This document shows positions 5,900 through 14,320 of a DNA stretch of 44,464 nucleotides, piece after piece. The notes beneath the pieces are model-generated. The model searched no databases. It had not been told where the DNA came from and was given only the letters and a program-made list of their open reading frames with translations. Numbering within the stretch: position 1 is the first letter of the stretch; each line of letters starts with the position of its first letter. The position numbers and the translations under genes were made by a program. The stretch is from Clostridia bacterium. GTDB lineage: Bacteria > Bacillota > Clostridia > Oscillospirales > Acutalibacteraceae. The stretch covers positions 1 to 44,464 of the forward strand of contig JAGALQ010000002.1 in assembly GCA_017625095.1 (NCBI GenBank). The letters run 5' to 3'.

Positions 5900-7993
5900 T
5901 TATATGAGGATATATGTTTCGTTTTCTTTTGTTTCGAATGTGACGGTGTTGCCTTCTGCTGTGAAATCAATTCTTTGGTTATCTGATTTTCTTATAACGG
6001 ATTTTATGCTGTCACATTCTACCGTGCATTTTCTGCCCTTAAGGCTCTTTATTTTAAGTGAATTTACCTTTTCGTTTTTAAGCTCTGCGCTTACAAGGAA
6101 TGCACCGTCTGCACGAAGGTTTTCAAATGAAGCGTTGCTTTTTTTGTCCCAGCAGGGGAAAAGCCTGATGATGCCTTCGTAACTCTGCATAAGCATCTCA
6201 TTTATCGTTGCAGGCACTGTTGTCAGGTGCTCGATTCCTCCGCCGTGGTGACGGAACAATCCGTTAGGCATTGCGAATTCTTTGATGTTTTGCTTAATAC
6301 CCTCAATAATAAAATCGGGGTCAACGCCGATTCTTGCGCCTGCAGGCAGGTAGGAGTTAGAGCCGTTGTCATCAAGACGTCTGTCGTTTATGAAATATGT
6401 GTTTTTCGCAATCTTCAGCAGCTTTTCACCCGATGAAAAACCGATCTGAGAAGCAGGGTAGATGTGCTGAAGACCGACTGTGTTGTCATCTCTCCAGCGT
6501 ATGCCGCGCTTTGAATATCTGAAGCATTTCTTGCCGTGCTTGATAAACGTCGGGAAATCGCTCAGATTATCGGAAATTTCCTGCCATACGGCAAGCTTAT
6601 CTGTGTTGAGTTCTAATTCCTTTGATATATCGTAAATGCCTTGGAAGAGCAGTTTTACGAGACCGAGAGAATTTATTGCGTTTACGGCTTCAATCTGACC
6701 CTTGTGTGTGATATACCTGAATTTTTTACCGCGGTAGTAGGGGATTTCGTGAGCGGCATCGTTTTTGATTATATATTTGCCGTTTTTCTTTACAAGATAA
6801 TCCTCCCAGAATGCGGCAACGTTAAAAATAAAGTCATAATAGTTTTCGCGTGCATAATCTTTATCGTATGTTGAATACCAGTGCATTATCGGAATAACCG
6901 CGGCATATGCAGCGTGACTCTTCTGTCCGAGGAAAAGTATGCCGTGTTCCTTGCAGTCGGGCTGAGAGTATACGTCAAGTGTTTTCGGACCGAAGCTGAC
7001 CGGGAATGCATAACCTCTGCAGCCGAAGAAGCTTGCGAATTTTGCCGCATTTTCAGCCATATCGTTGATGGGTACCATATATCCGTCAAACAGCTCAGGA
7101 TGGTTTGCCGAAAAGATGCAGTAGTAGGGCGCTTCATAGTTGTAATTCATATGATAATCTCCTGCCCAGGGGAAGAAATCATCGGTTATGAAGTTGCCGA
7201 ACAGTCCGGGCGGAAATTCAGTGTTACCCATACAGCCGGCAAGGTGATAGAGGCTGGAATTATAAAACTTTTCAATCTCTTTGTCTTCAAGCGTTACCTT
7301 TGAAGCTGAGAAGAATTTCTGCCATTTTTCTTCTGTGGCGGTCTTGTCCTTTTCATAGTTACAGCTGTTGACGGATTCAAAAGCTTTTTCGCTGTATTTT
7401 TCATCGTCAAAGTTTGTTACAACGGCTATGCAGTAGCGTGACGTTTTTCTGCCGTCGGTGCTGTCTGCTTCAATCTCTTTGCAGCATACGGCAACTGCAG
7501 AGTCAAGGGTGATGTTTTCGCCTTCAAATTTTCTGCTGCAGCAGCTCACCGAATCCTGAACATACTGAGAATTTATCGAATTGCAGGTGTCTGGCAGCTC
7601 AATGCTCACGCAGGGGAATCTGTCCGTATCGGCAGCATTTATCTGAAAACAAATACGGTTTTCGGGTGCGACAAAAAACTCAATTTCCGTGTCGCCGAAT
7701 CTGCATTCGAGCAGACCTTTGTCAAAATACTGCTTTATGTTGTATTGTGAAAGGTCAATGTTTTTAATCACGATATTTCCGACGGTTTTTATGCCGCCGT
7801 CGTTGTGCGCACCGGGTACGAATTTCCAGAAATCGCACTTTGAAATATGTATTATAAGGTCTTTATCGCTATTGTCAAAAACTACGCCGAGGTCGCCGTT
7901 ACCGCACATCGCGCCGGCAGGTATTTTGTAGAGTATTTTGCTTTCGGATACGTTAACAGGCTTTTCTGTTATTTCATTAAAATATGTGTTCAT
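5900..7993 (-). CDS. GH95-like glycoside hydrolase (alpha-L-fucosidase/galactosidase family), intracellular
   Basis: The 697-residue protein follows the GH95 plan. An N-terminal beta domain begins GNGDLGVVFD. The (alpha/alpha)6 barrel contains DYHMNYNYEAPYY, where the two Asn match the base-activating pair, and AENAAKFASFFGCRGYAF. The C-terminus has NEMLMQSYEGIIRLFP and a LRADGAFLVSAELK strand domain. GH95 enzymes remove terminal alpha-1,2-L-fucose or L-galactose from glycans by inversion. By eye the catalytic-base Asp of the usual DGNFG/DANFG motif aligns with Glu588 in GGGIEHL, so specificity or mechanism may differ. No signal peptide is visible, and it is shorter than typical members (about 750-800), suggesting action on imported oligosaccharides. 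It has its own promoter and a shared terminator. Confidence 0.75.
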   Translation of the reverse strand: MNTYFNEITEKPVNVSESKILYKIPAGAMCGNGDLGVVFDNSDKDLIIHISKCDFWKFVPGAHNDGGIKTVGNIVIKNIDLSQYNIKQYFDKGLLECRFGDTEIEFFVAPENRICFQINAADTDRFPCVSIELPDTCNSINSQYVQDSVSCCSRKFEGENITLDSAVAVCCKEIEADSTDGRKTSRYCIAVVTNFDDEKYSEKAFESVNSCNYEKDKTATEEKWQKFFSASKVTLEDKEIEKFYNSSLYHLAGCMGNTEFPPGLFGNFITDDFFPWAGDYHMNYNYEAPYYCIFSANHPELFDGYMVPINDMAENAAKFASFFGCRGYAFPVSFGPKTLDVYSQPDCKEHGILFLGQKSHAAYAAVIPIMHWYSTYDKDYARENYYDFIFNVAAFWEDYLVKKNGKYIIKNDAAHEIPYYRGKKFRYITHKGQIEAVNAINSLGLVKLLFQGIYDISKELELNTDKLAVWQEISDNLSDFPTFIKHGKKCFRYSKRGIRWRDDNTVGLQHIYPASQIGFSSGEKLLKIAKNTYFINDRRLDDNGSNSYLPAGARIGVDPDFIIEGIKQNIKEFAMPNGLFRHHGGGIEHLTTVPATINEMLMQSYEGIIRLFPCWDKKSNASFENLRADGAFLVSAELKNEKVNSLKIKSLKGRKCTVECDSIKSVIRKSDNQRIDFTAEGNTVTFETKENETYILI

Positions 7994-8013
7994 TTCATCA
8001 TCACCTACAGAGT

Positions 8014-8041
8014 ATTATAGTGTATTTTTTTTTATAGTCAA
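8014..8041 (-). promoter_or_regulatory. Promoter of the GH95-like gene
   Basis: On the minus strand TTGACT (8041-8036) and TATAAT (8019-8014) are separated by 16 bases. The predicted start lies about 14 bases before the ATG at 7993, giving a very short leader with the site TAGGTGATGATGAA. Confidence 0.7.
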
Positions 8042-8075
8042 GGATTAGTTGGAAAAACAGCCACTGTTAACTGTA

Positions 8076-8105
8076 TTGCATTATGCGTATCCGATATGAT
8101 ATAAT
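8076..8105 (+). promoter_or_regulatory. Promoter of the pyrophosphatase relic and four-gene operon
   Basis: TTGCAT (8076-8081), an 18-base spacer and a perfect TATAAT (8100-8105) precede the relic and the operon starting at 8285. No other promoter is evident before that gene. Confidence 0.55.
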
Positions 8106-8142
8106 GTAACAGCAATCAATAAGCTTTTTTAGGGTGAATTTA

Positions 8143-8269
8143 ATGATAGGAGAAACCGTAACGGTTATTATAGACAGACCGCACAAAGTCAGAGATTTTT
8201 GAGCAGGTTGGATTTCAGGGAAAACATTTTGATATAGAAATACTGATGTATTCTTATCCCGATATTTAA
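8143..8269 (+). pseudogene. Relic of a compact inorganic pyrophosphatase-like gene
   Basis: An ATG with MIGETVTVIIDRPHKVRD, then a stop, matches the start of the intact 107-residue protein at 35368 (MIGKTVKVIIDRP). After a frame change near 8190 the sequence reads EIFEQVGFQGKHFDIEILM and ends at TAA 8267-8269, matching the C-terminus of the intact protein (EIMQQVDFQEKYFKTEVIM). About 60 central codons, including the acidic DGEEQD motif, are missing. It is therefore an internally deleted, frameshifted paralogue. It still lies between a good promoter and the methyltransferase-family gene, so it may now serve only as leader. Confidence 0.8.
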
Positions 8270-8284
8270 TTAAATGAGGTTATT

Positions 8285-8956
8285 ATGGTGGCAAAACTGT
8301 TTTTTCAGGCATTGATTAAATATGTGTTTGGCGTTGTTATTGTAGGCGCATTGATTTTTTTGCCTGCAGGCACGTTCAGTTTTTTTAACGGCTGGCTGTT
8401 TATGGCTATACTGTTTTTGCCCATTCTGATTGCGGGCGTTGTTATGTTTTTCAAAAATCCCGAGCTTCTGAAAAAAAGATTGGATTCAAAGGAAAAACAG
8501 AAGGATCAGAACATAGTTGTTAAACTCAGCGGCCTTATGTTTTTGGTCGGATTTATTCTTTGCGGTCTCGGTTTTCGCTTTGGGTGGTACACCTTGCCGA
8601 AGACAGTCAGCATAATTGCCGCTGCTGTGTTTTTGTTTTCTTATGTGCTGTATGCTCAGGTTATGCGCGAAAATGCATATCTCAGCCGTACAGTTAGGGT
8701 TGAAGAAAATCAGAAGGTAGTTGATACGGGGCTTTACGCAGTTGTCAGACATCCTATGTATTCTGTGACCGTGCTTATGTTTCTTGCAATGCCGCTTGTG
8801 CTCGGTTCGGTTTATTCGTTTGTTGTTTTTCTTGTCTATCCTTTTCTGATTGCTTTCAGAATAAAGGGCGAGGAAAAATTGCTTGAGCAAGAGCTTGACG
8901 GCTATAAGGAGTATAAGCAAAGGATAAAATACCGACTTGTGCCGTTTATATGGTAA
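8285..8956 (+). CDS. Isoprenylcysteine carboxyl methyltransferase (ICMT)/PEMT-like membrane protein
   Basis: The 223-residue protein has about five hydrophobic segments and the conserved C-terminal ICMT/PEMT signature: VVDTGLYAVVRHPMYS (RHPMYS at 155-160), and a later GEEKLLEQELDGYKEYKQRIKYRLVPFIW with the E-E pair. Such enzymes bind S-adenosylmethionine at the RHP and EE motifs and methylate small-molecule, lipid or cysteine carboxyl substrates at the membrane; bacterial substrates are mostly unknown. It starts the operon with the Ntn hydrolase (32-base gap), SASA esterase and DUF2804 gene. The ATG at 8285 has a modest AATGAGGTT site. Confidence 0.8.
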   Translation: MVAKLFFQALIKYVFGVVIVGALIFLPAGTFSFFNGWLFMAILFLPILIAGVVMFFKNPELLKKRLDSKEKQKDQNIVVKLSGLMFLVGFILCGLGFRFGWYTLPKTVSIIAAAVFLFSYVLYAQVMRENAYLSRTVRVEENQKVVDTGLYAVVRHPMYSVTVLMFLAMPLVLGSVYSFVVFLVYPFLIAFRIKGEEKLLEQELDGYKEYKQRIKYRLVPFIW

Positions 8957-8988
8957 CGGATTCTGAAAAAATTTAAGGAGATGATAAT

Positions 8989-10032
8989 ATGAAAAAGGCA
9001 GCAAAAGCTTTAATTACAATTATATGTATTCTGCTTATCGGGCTGATTGTGCTGTATATATTTTTCGGTGGCCAGGTGCGCACTGTTGCAAGCGTAAAGA
9101 AAGTGGATGACGGTATTTATCAGGCAAGATACTTTTCCGATTATAAGCTCGATAAACTGCTTGCGGCAGATGTCGGCAGTATAGATGAATTTATGAGCTG
9201 GATTTCTGATAATATGTTCTTCGGCTTACCGCTTGATGCTGTTTACAGCCGCTTTGCCTGCACAGCATTTATTGCCCGGAATCCTGAAGGAGATTATATA
9301 ATGGGCAGAAACTACGATTACGTCAAAACAGACACAATGCTTGTTTTCAGCTCACCTGAAGAAGGTTATGAATCAATCGCTGTGTCTGACCTTCACCTTA
9401 TGGGGGTTGGCAGTATGCCCATCACTTCGGCAGACGGTCCTTACGGTAAGCTGGTATCACTTGTAAGTCCTTACACGATCACGGAGGGTGTCAACGAAAA
9501 AGGGCTCGGTGTTGCCATACTTGAGCTTAAGGATAAAGAAATTCATCAGGATAACGGCAAGCCCGATGTGCTGCTTTTTGTTGCGGTCAGAATGTTGCTT
9601 GATAAAGCTGCAAACGTTGACGAAGCTGTGGAAATGCTTGATGATTACGATATTCATACTTTCTTCAACAGCTCGTTCCATCTGTTTATCAGCGATTCAT
9701 CGGGTGAATCTGCCGTTGTTGAGTGGATTGACGGAAAGATGAATGTGCTTGATGAAGCATATGTGACCAACTTCCAGCTGAGCGAAGGTGAGGGTCACGG
9801 CAAGGGTGCAGGTCAGAAAAGATATGAAACGGTTGAGAAAAAATTGGCCGAAACAGGCGGTGTTCTCACCGAGGAAGAGGCTATGTCACTGCTTCGCGAT
9901 GCCAGAATTGACTGGAACGGAAAATGGGGCACACAGTGGTCTGTTGTTACAAATCTGAAGAATTTCTCGTTGGATATTTGTCTTGATAATAATTTTGAAA
10001 AGGTTTATGAATTCTCAAAAGAAAGTTTCTGA
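8989..10032 (+). CDS. Membrane-anchored linear amide C-N hydrolase (choloylglycine hydrolase/C45-like Ntn family)
   Basis: Residues 6-27 are a single hydrophobic N-terminal anchor. The Ntn core has the presumed nucleophile Cys91 in FACTAFIARNPEGDYIMGRNYDY, with the diagnostic GRNYD at 106-110. Later there are NEKGLGVAILEL and VVEWIDGKMNVL stretches, and WGTQWSVVTNLKNFSLDI near the C-terminus, as in penicillin V acylase and bile salt hydrolase relatives. These enzymes cleave amide bonds after exposing an N-terminal Cys by processing. Cys91 is internal, so autoproteolysis would be needed, or the activity differs. The substrate may be an N-acyl amide, bile acid conjugate or peptide. It is the second gene of the operon, with AAGGAG before the ATG. 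Confidence 0.82.
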   Translation: MKKAAKALITIICILLIGLIVLYIFFGGQVRTVASVKKVDDGIYQARYFSDYKLDKLLAADVGSIDEFMSWISDNMFFGLPLDAVYSRFACTAFIARNPEGDYIMGRNYDYVKTDTMLVFSSPEEGYESIAVSDLHLMGVGSMPITSADGPYGKLVSLVSPYTITEGVNEKGLGVAILELKDKEIHQDNGKPDVLLFVAVRMLLDKAANVDEAVEMLDDYDIHTFFNSSFHLFISDSSGESAVVEWIDGKMNVLDEAYVTNFQLSEGEGHGKGAGQKRYETVEKKLAETGGVLTEEEAMSLLRDARIDWNGKWGTQWSVVTNLKNFSLDICLDNNFEKVYEFSKESF

Positions 10033-10047
10033 TTGAAGGTGTAGCTG

Positions 10048-10881
10048 ATGAAGGCTGAAATCATTGTGCTTGCAGGTCAGTCCAATGCTGTGGGTGTTGC
10101 TCATATCGGATATCTGCAAAGACATTTTGACGAAGAACGAATAAAAAAATTCGAGAACGGATATGATACCGTTCTTATGAATTATTACTCTCACGATATG
10201 AAAAGTGAAGGCTTTGTGAAAACAACCATGCGTTGTTCCGAGGCAGGCAAGGATACTTTCGGCCCCGAGGTTGGTATGGCAGATGTTCTTTCATTACGCT
10301 ACCCGGATAAAACTCTGTTTATTGTCAAATGTGCTTTCGGCGGTACGGATATTGCAAATAACTGGGCATCTCCTTCACGCGGCGATATTTATGATGTGCT
10401 CGCTTTTGCTGAAGGTGATGAGCGGGATGAGCATTACCGTAAACCGGGATGGTGCTATAATGAGCTTGTAAAAGTAACGAATGAGAGTATCTCGATACTC
10501 AAAGCTCAGGGCTATGAGCCGCAAATCCGCGCATTCTGCTGGATGCAGGGTGAGAGCGATGCTCTTGATGAGAAAAACGCTTTGCCGTATATTGAGCGTT
10601 ATGAAATGCTGCTTAATGATATTGAGAAAAACTTCGGTGAATATATGAGCGGCTGTGTTTTTGTTGATGCAGGCATTTCTGAATGCTGGCAATACTATGA
10701 GGAAATAAACCGACAAAAGCTTTTGCACGCAGAAAGAACAGAAAACAGCTTTTATATTGACACAATTGCCTGCGGTCTTGATACAAAAAACGAGCCTGAA
10801 GGCGAAGTCGATTGGGCGCATTACGATTCTGACAGCACAATAAAGCTCGGTGAGCTGTTTGCTGAAAAAATAAAACTTTGA
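10048..10881 (+). CDS. SASA-domain carbohydrate esterase (sialate O-acetylesterase-like), intracellular
   Basis: This 277-residue protein begins directly with the SASA/SGNH block I motif AGQSNAVG (nucleophile Ser12). It has GPEVGMADVL, a mid-chain FCWMQGESDALD (WMQGESDA at 165-172) and the terminal D-x-x-H block DWAHYD. The family removes O-acetyl groups from sialic acids, acetylxylan or related sugars. No signal peptide is present, unlike the paralogous esterase at 33007. It is third in the four-gene operon, 15 bases after the Ntn hydrolase stop and 18 before the DUF2804 start. The substrate is probably an imported acetylated saccharide (inference). Confidence 0.85.
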   Translation: MKAEIIVLAGQSNAVGVAHIGYLQRHFDEERIKKFENGYDTVLMNYYSHDMKSEGFVKTTMRCSEAGKDTFGPEVGMADVLSLRYPDKTLFIVKCAFGGTDIANNWASPSRGDIYDVLAFAEGDERDEHYRKPGWCYNELVKVTNESISILKAQGYEPQIRAFCWMQGESDALDEKNALPYIERYEMLLNDIEKNFGEYMSGCVFVDAGISECWQYYEEINRQKLLHAERTENSFYIDTIACGLDTKNEPEGEVDWAHYDSDSTIKLGELFAEKIKL

Positions 10882-10899
10882 TTTTTACGGAGAATTATT

Positions 10900-11994
10900 A
10901 TGAGTAATGAACTGAAACGCACTTACGTTCCGTTTAAAGATTGGAAAGAAAAGTCAAAGCAGATTGAATACACCTCAAAAACTCCGCTTCTTTCGCCTGA
11001 CGGCAAGCTTCTTGTCAGAGGTTGGGCGAGAAAGAATTACTTTGAGTACAACCGTGACTACGTAAAAAGAATCATAACCACCCGTAAGGAGTGGGATTTT
11101 TATACCATCTCTGATGATGAAATGCAGGTGCTTGTAAGCTTTGCCAATATCGGCATCGGCGGTTATGTTTCCGCAAGACTTGTCAACCTTAAAACAGGCG
11201 AAACCGTCTGCGATGCCGTGCAGTATTTTGCAGGTGCAAATAAACACGTTTCTCATTCAATCCCTGATGCACCGAGCAGATACAAGGATAAAATCGGTAA
11301 AACGCTGGTGGATTACCACACCAAGGAAAGAGAGCGTACACTCAGCTTTAAAGGCTTTTATAAGGGGAAACCGGTTGAGGTCAATGCGGCTATGGATATC
11401 CTTGAAGGGCTTGAGAGTCTGACAACCGTTTTTCCGTTCCACGGTTACGATACGATGTACTTTATGACCACAAAGCAGGTATGTATGCCTTGCGAGGGTT
11501 CGTTCAGATTGGGCGATTTCGAATATAAATTCACCAAGGACAAAGCATTCTGTTCGCTTGACTGGGGCAGAGTAAACACTCCGCACGAGATGGTATGGTA
11601 TTGGGGTACAGGCAGTCAGTACATCTATGACAAAGACGGCAACAGACACCTCTTCGGCTTTGAAATAACCTGGGCGATAGGTAACGAGAGCTATGCAACG
11701 GAAACCTGTATTTTCTATGACGGCAAGATTCACAAAATCGGTGCAGTCGATGTGGAGAAGTTCCCGAAGGGGCGTTATCTTGAACCTTGGAAATTTATTT
11801 CGGAAGACGGCAGGTTCAATATGACGATGATTCCGAGTCTGGATAACTACAGCGGTGTTGATTTAAAAATCGGCAGCATGCTTTGTCATCAGGTTTACGG
11901 TATGTGGAACGGTGACGTAACACTTGATGACGGAACAAAAATCGAAATCAAGGATCTTTTCACGTTCTGCGAATATGTAGAAAACAAATGGTAA
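10900..11994 (+). CDS. DUF2804 family protein
   Basis: The 364-residue soluble protein resembles the DUF2804 family. It has an N-terminal TPLLSPDGKLLVRGWARK, RKEWDFYTISDD, a central FPFHGYDTMYFMTTKQVCMPCEG and SLDWGRVNTPHEMVWYWGTG, and a C-terminal VYGMWNGDVTLDDG. The function of the family is unknown; the fold is expected to be a beta-rich lipocalin/AttH-like barrel, hinting at lipid or hydrophobic ligand binding. It is the last gene of the operon, with site ACGGAGAATTATT before the ATG, and is followed at once by a strong terminator. The methyltransferase and acyl-hydrolase context would fit a lipid or acyl-sugar substrate. Confidence 0.82.
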   Translation: MSNELKRTYVPFKDWKEKSKQIEYTSKTPLLSPDGKLLVRGWARKNYFEYNRDYVKRIITTRKEWDFYTISDDEMQVLVSFANIGIGGYVSARLVNLKTGETVCDAVQYFAGANKHVSHSIPDAPSRYKDKIGKTLVDYHTKERERTLSFKGFYKGKPVEVNAAMDILEGLESLTTVFPFHGYDTMYFMTTKQVCMPCEGSFRLGDFEYKFTKDKAFCSLDWGRVNTPHEMVWYWGTGSQYIYDKDGNRHLFGFEITWAIGNESYATETCIFYDGKIHKIGAVDVEKFPKGRYLEPWKFISEDGRFNMTMIPSLDNYSGVDLKIGSMLCHQVYGMWNGDVTLDDGTKIEIKDLFTFCEYVENKW

Positions 11995-11998
11995 AAGA

Positions 11999-12027
11999 AA
12001 ACGTGCCCTGCGATGGGCACGTTTTTT
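11999..12027. terminator. Bidirectional terminator after DUF2804 gene
   Basis: A 10-bp stem (11999-12008 with 12015-12024), a 6-base loop and six T's on the plus strand (12022-12027). The reverse strand has TTTTC on its far side, so it may also end the leftward DMT gene. Confidence 0.9.
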
Positions 12028-12033
12028 GCTATA

Positions 12034-12885
12034 TTAAAATGCCATAAGTACGGAAGCGACAAATGATATTGCGGCAGATATATAATCTGTTTTTGTCAGC
12101 TTTTCTTTTCTTACTGCGCTGATAATTGTTGAGAACACCATAACGCCGCCTGTTACAAGAGGATACTGAACGGATGCTGGAAGATTTACGAGCGAAATCA
12201 GTAAGAACCAGTTGCCCATTCCGTTGAATATTCCGTATCCCGAAGCATAAAGCAGGCTTTTGCCCTTGATAATCGGAATCTTCTTATACTGAATAAGCAG
12301 CCATGCTGCGCTTATGATTATTCCGGCAAGCGAAGATATGAACATAAATCCCGTGCTGTCGGTGTGTGCGTAAGAGGATGACTGATGTATTTTTGAAATT
12401 ACACCGACTCCGCCGTTGAGTACGAAAACCGCCATATAATAGAGAAATGCTTTTTTGCTCTGTTTGCCGCTCTTGATGTTGAGCAGCACAGAAACTACAA
12501 TCAGCACACAGCAGATGATTTTAAATACAGTCAGCTTTTCATCATAGAAGCCTACACCGAGCAGAAACGGCAGCAGCATACCGCCAAGCATTGAAAATAC
12601 CGAGTAAACAGAGAGGTTAGCAACCGCAAACGCCTTCATGCTGAAATAGGTCATCAGTATGCAAGCTGCAGCATATACAACCGAAAGGGCGATGCTGAAC
12701 GGTGTGAAGATAATTTTAAATCCGCTGATGAACAGCATCATTATAACGATAATTATATTTTTGTAGAGCGTAAATTCCAACGCGGATTTTACGTCGCTTC
12801 CTCTTACTTTTTCAAATTTCTGGTTGAACAGAAACTGAAGCGCAAACAGTATCGTTGCCGAAAAAACAAGTGCATAATCAAACAA
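12034..12885 (-). CDS. EamA/DMT superfamily transporter
   Basis: This is a 283-residue, highly hydrophobic protein with about ten predicted membrane segments in two similar halves. Each half ends with the EamA pattern: AVANLSVYSVFSMLGGMLLPFLLGV with DEKLTVFKIICCVLIVVSV in half 1, and NLPASVQYPLVTGGVMVFSTIISAV with KEKLTKTDYISAAISFVASV in half 2. DMT proteins export or import metabolites such as amino acids and nucleotide sugars; the substrate here cannot be told. The start is TTG at 12885 with AAGGTG 8 bases upstream. A perfect 18-bp palindrome lies 32 bases upstream. Confidence 0.85.
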   Translation of the reverse strand: MFDYALVFSATILFALQFLFNQKFEKVRGSDVKSALEFTLYKNIIIVIMMLFISGFKIIFTPFSIALSVVYAAACILMTYFSMKAFAVANLSVYSVFSMLGGMLLPFLLGVGFYDEKLTVFKIICCVLIVVSVLLNIKSGKQSKKAFLYYMAVFVLNGGVGVISKIHQSSSYAHTDSTGFMFISSLAGIIISAAWLLIQYKKIPIIKGKSLLYASGYGIFNGMGNWFLLISLVNLPASVQYPLVTGGVMVFSTIISAVRKEKLTKTDYISAAISFVASVLMAF

Positions 12886-12916
12886 AATAATTCACCTTGA
12901 CATTTTAGTTTTTGCA

Positions 12917-12934
12917 GATAAACTATAGTTTATC
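12917..12934. promoter_or_regulatory. 18-bp perfect palindrome, likely operator
   Basis: GATAAACTATAGTTTATC is a perfect palindrome. It lies 31 bases upstream of the DMT start and about 110 bases upstream of the divergent metallophosphoesterase promoter. On the minus strand its centre can act as a -10 (TATAGT) 17 bases from TTAATC, so a bound protein would block DMT transcription. Confidence 0.55.
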
Positions 12935-13028
12935 AAAATTAAGTGATTAAAACAATATCTTTGAACAATTTTTGAACATATATTACTGATTTTTACTTTA
13001 AATATTTATTTAACAGCAGATTTTCAGC

Positions 13029-13057
13029 TTGAAATAAAAACGGTTTTACTGTAAAAT
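13029..13057 (+). promoter_or_regulatory. Promoter of the metallophosphoesterase gene
   Basis: TTGAAA (13029-13034), a 17-base spacer and TAAAAT (13052-13057). The start codon follows 33 bases later behind AGAGGAGG. Confidence 0.65.
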
Positions 13058-13090
13058 TAAAGCAGTTGATTTTCAGAGGAGGATTTTTTT

Positions 13091-14311
13091 ATGAAAAAAA
13101 GTTCAAAAATTCTGGCAGTAATGTTGAGTGTTGTTATGGCTTTCGGCTTTATGCTCAACTCATTTGCAGCCGTCGATATCACGACGGCAGAGCCTATCAG
13201 ATTTGATGAAAACGGCAACCTGCGTATAATGCACGTTACGGATAACCATCTCGATACGGATAATGTTGAGGATACCGTATGGCTTCTTGGCGAAGCCTGC
13301 GACCGTGAGCAGCCCGACATCGTTGTTATAACAGGTGACAACGTTAATAACGTAGGCGATAAGGAATGTACAAAATACCTTATTGGTGAGCTTATGGGTG
13401 TTTTTGATTCAAGGGATATTCCCGTTGCGGTAACTTTCGGTAATCACGATTCCGAGAATGAAAACGGTTTAACAAGAGAAGACCTTATGGCTTACTACAA
13501 TACCTTCGATTGTTCGGTTTCGGTCGATGACGGTGAACTGCTTTCGGGCTGCGGAACTTATAATGTTCCCGTGCTTGCTTCCGACAGCAATAAGATTGCC
13601 TTCAACCTCTGGGTGTTCGATTCGGGCGATTATGACGAGAGCGGTCGCTATGCCTGTGTGCGCGAAGATCAGGTCAACTGGTATAAGGCAAAATCTGATT
13701 TACTTGCTCTTCTCAACGGCGGCAAGCGTGTCAACTCGCTTGCATTTCAGCATATAATTGTCGGCGAAATCTACGATGCACTCAAGAAAGCAGACGGTAA
13801 GGCTCTTTTCTCTTTTGAGCATCTTTACAATGACGGTGAGTATTATATGTTTGATGAAAGCGCCACAAACTACGGAACTCTCAACGAAACTCCCTGTCCC
13901 GGCTATCTCAACTTCGGTCAGTTTGATGCAATGGTTGAAAAAGGCGACGTTCTCGGTATCTTCACAGGTCACGACCATACAAATGCATTCGGTGTAAAGT
14001 ATAAGGGTATCGATATTGTCAATTCTCTGAGCACACGTTACAACGGCGATGCTTTTTCAACAGAGTACGGCTACAGAATTATCGACGTTAATGAAAACGA
14101 TACATCAACCTATAAAACAAGAGTTGTTCATTGGTACGAGATGTTTGAGCTTGGCGATATTTTCGAAATCAGTTCAAGGGATGACAGCTTCGGCGCAAGC
14201 CTTGTAGCTAAGATTATATTCCTCGGCTTCCTTGAGGAAACCTTCGCTGTTCGCTTCTACCGCGGTTTTGCTCAGCTTTTCACTGGCAGACAGATAACTT
14301 ACGCTGACTGA
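13091..14311 (+). CDS. Secreted calcineurin-like metallophosphoesterase
   Basis: A signal peptide (1-27, cleavage near SFA-A) precedes a calcineurin-fold domain. Its metal-ligand blocks are HVTDNHLD (Asp51, His53), TGDN (82-84), GNHD (117-120), a QH pair (about 222) and GHDHTN (about 300). Such enzymes hydrolyse phosphomonoesters or diesters using two metal ions, here outside the cell. The last 50 residues carry a hydrophobic/amphipathic segment (VAKIIFLGFLEETFAV) that is not part of the catalytic fold. The gene is monocistronic, with its own promoter and a strong AGAGGAGG site. The substrate (nucleotides, phosphodiesters or teichoic-acid-like polymers) is unknown. Confidence 0.88.
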   Translation: MKKSSKILAVMLSVVMAFGFMLNSFAAVDITTAEPIRFDENGNLRIMHVTDNHLDTDNVEDTVWLLGEACDREQPDIVVITGDNVNNVGDKECTKYLIGELMGVFDSRDIPVAVTFGNHDSENENGLTREDLMAYYNTFDCSVSVDDGELLSGCGTYNVPVLASDSNKIAFNLWVFDSGDYDESGRYACVREDQVNWYKAKSDLLALLNGGKRVNSLAFQHIIVGEIYDALKKADGKALFSFEHLYNDGEYYMFDESATNYGTLNETPCPGYLNFGQFDAMVEKGDVLGIFTGHDHTNAFGVKYKGIDIVNSLSTRYNGDAFSTEYGYRIIDVNENDTSTYKTRVVHWYEMFELGDIFEISSRDDSFGASLVAKIIFLGFLEETFAVRFYRGFAQLFTGRQITYAD

Positions 14312-14320
14312 TATAAAAAC

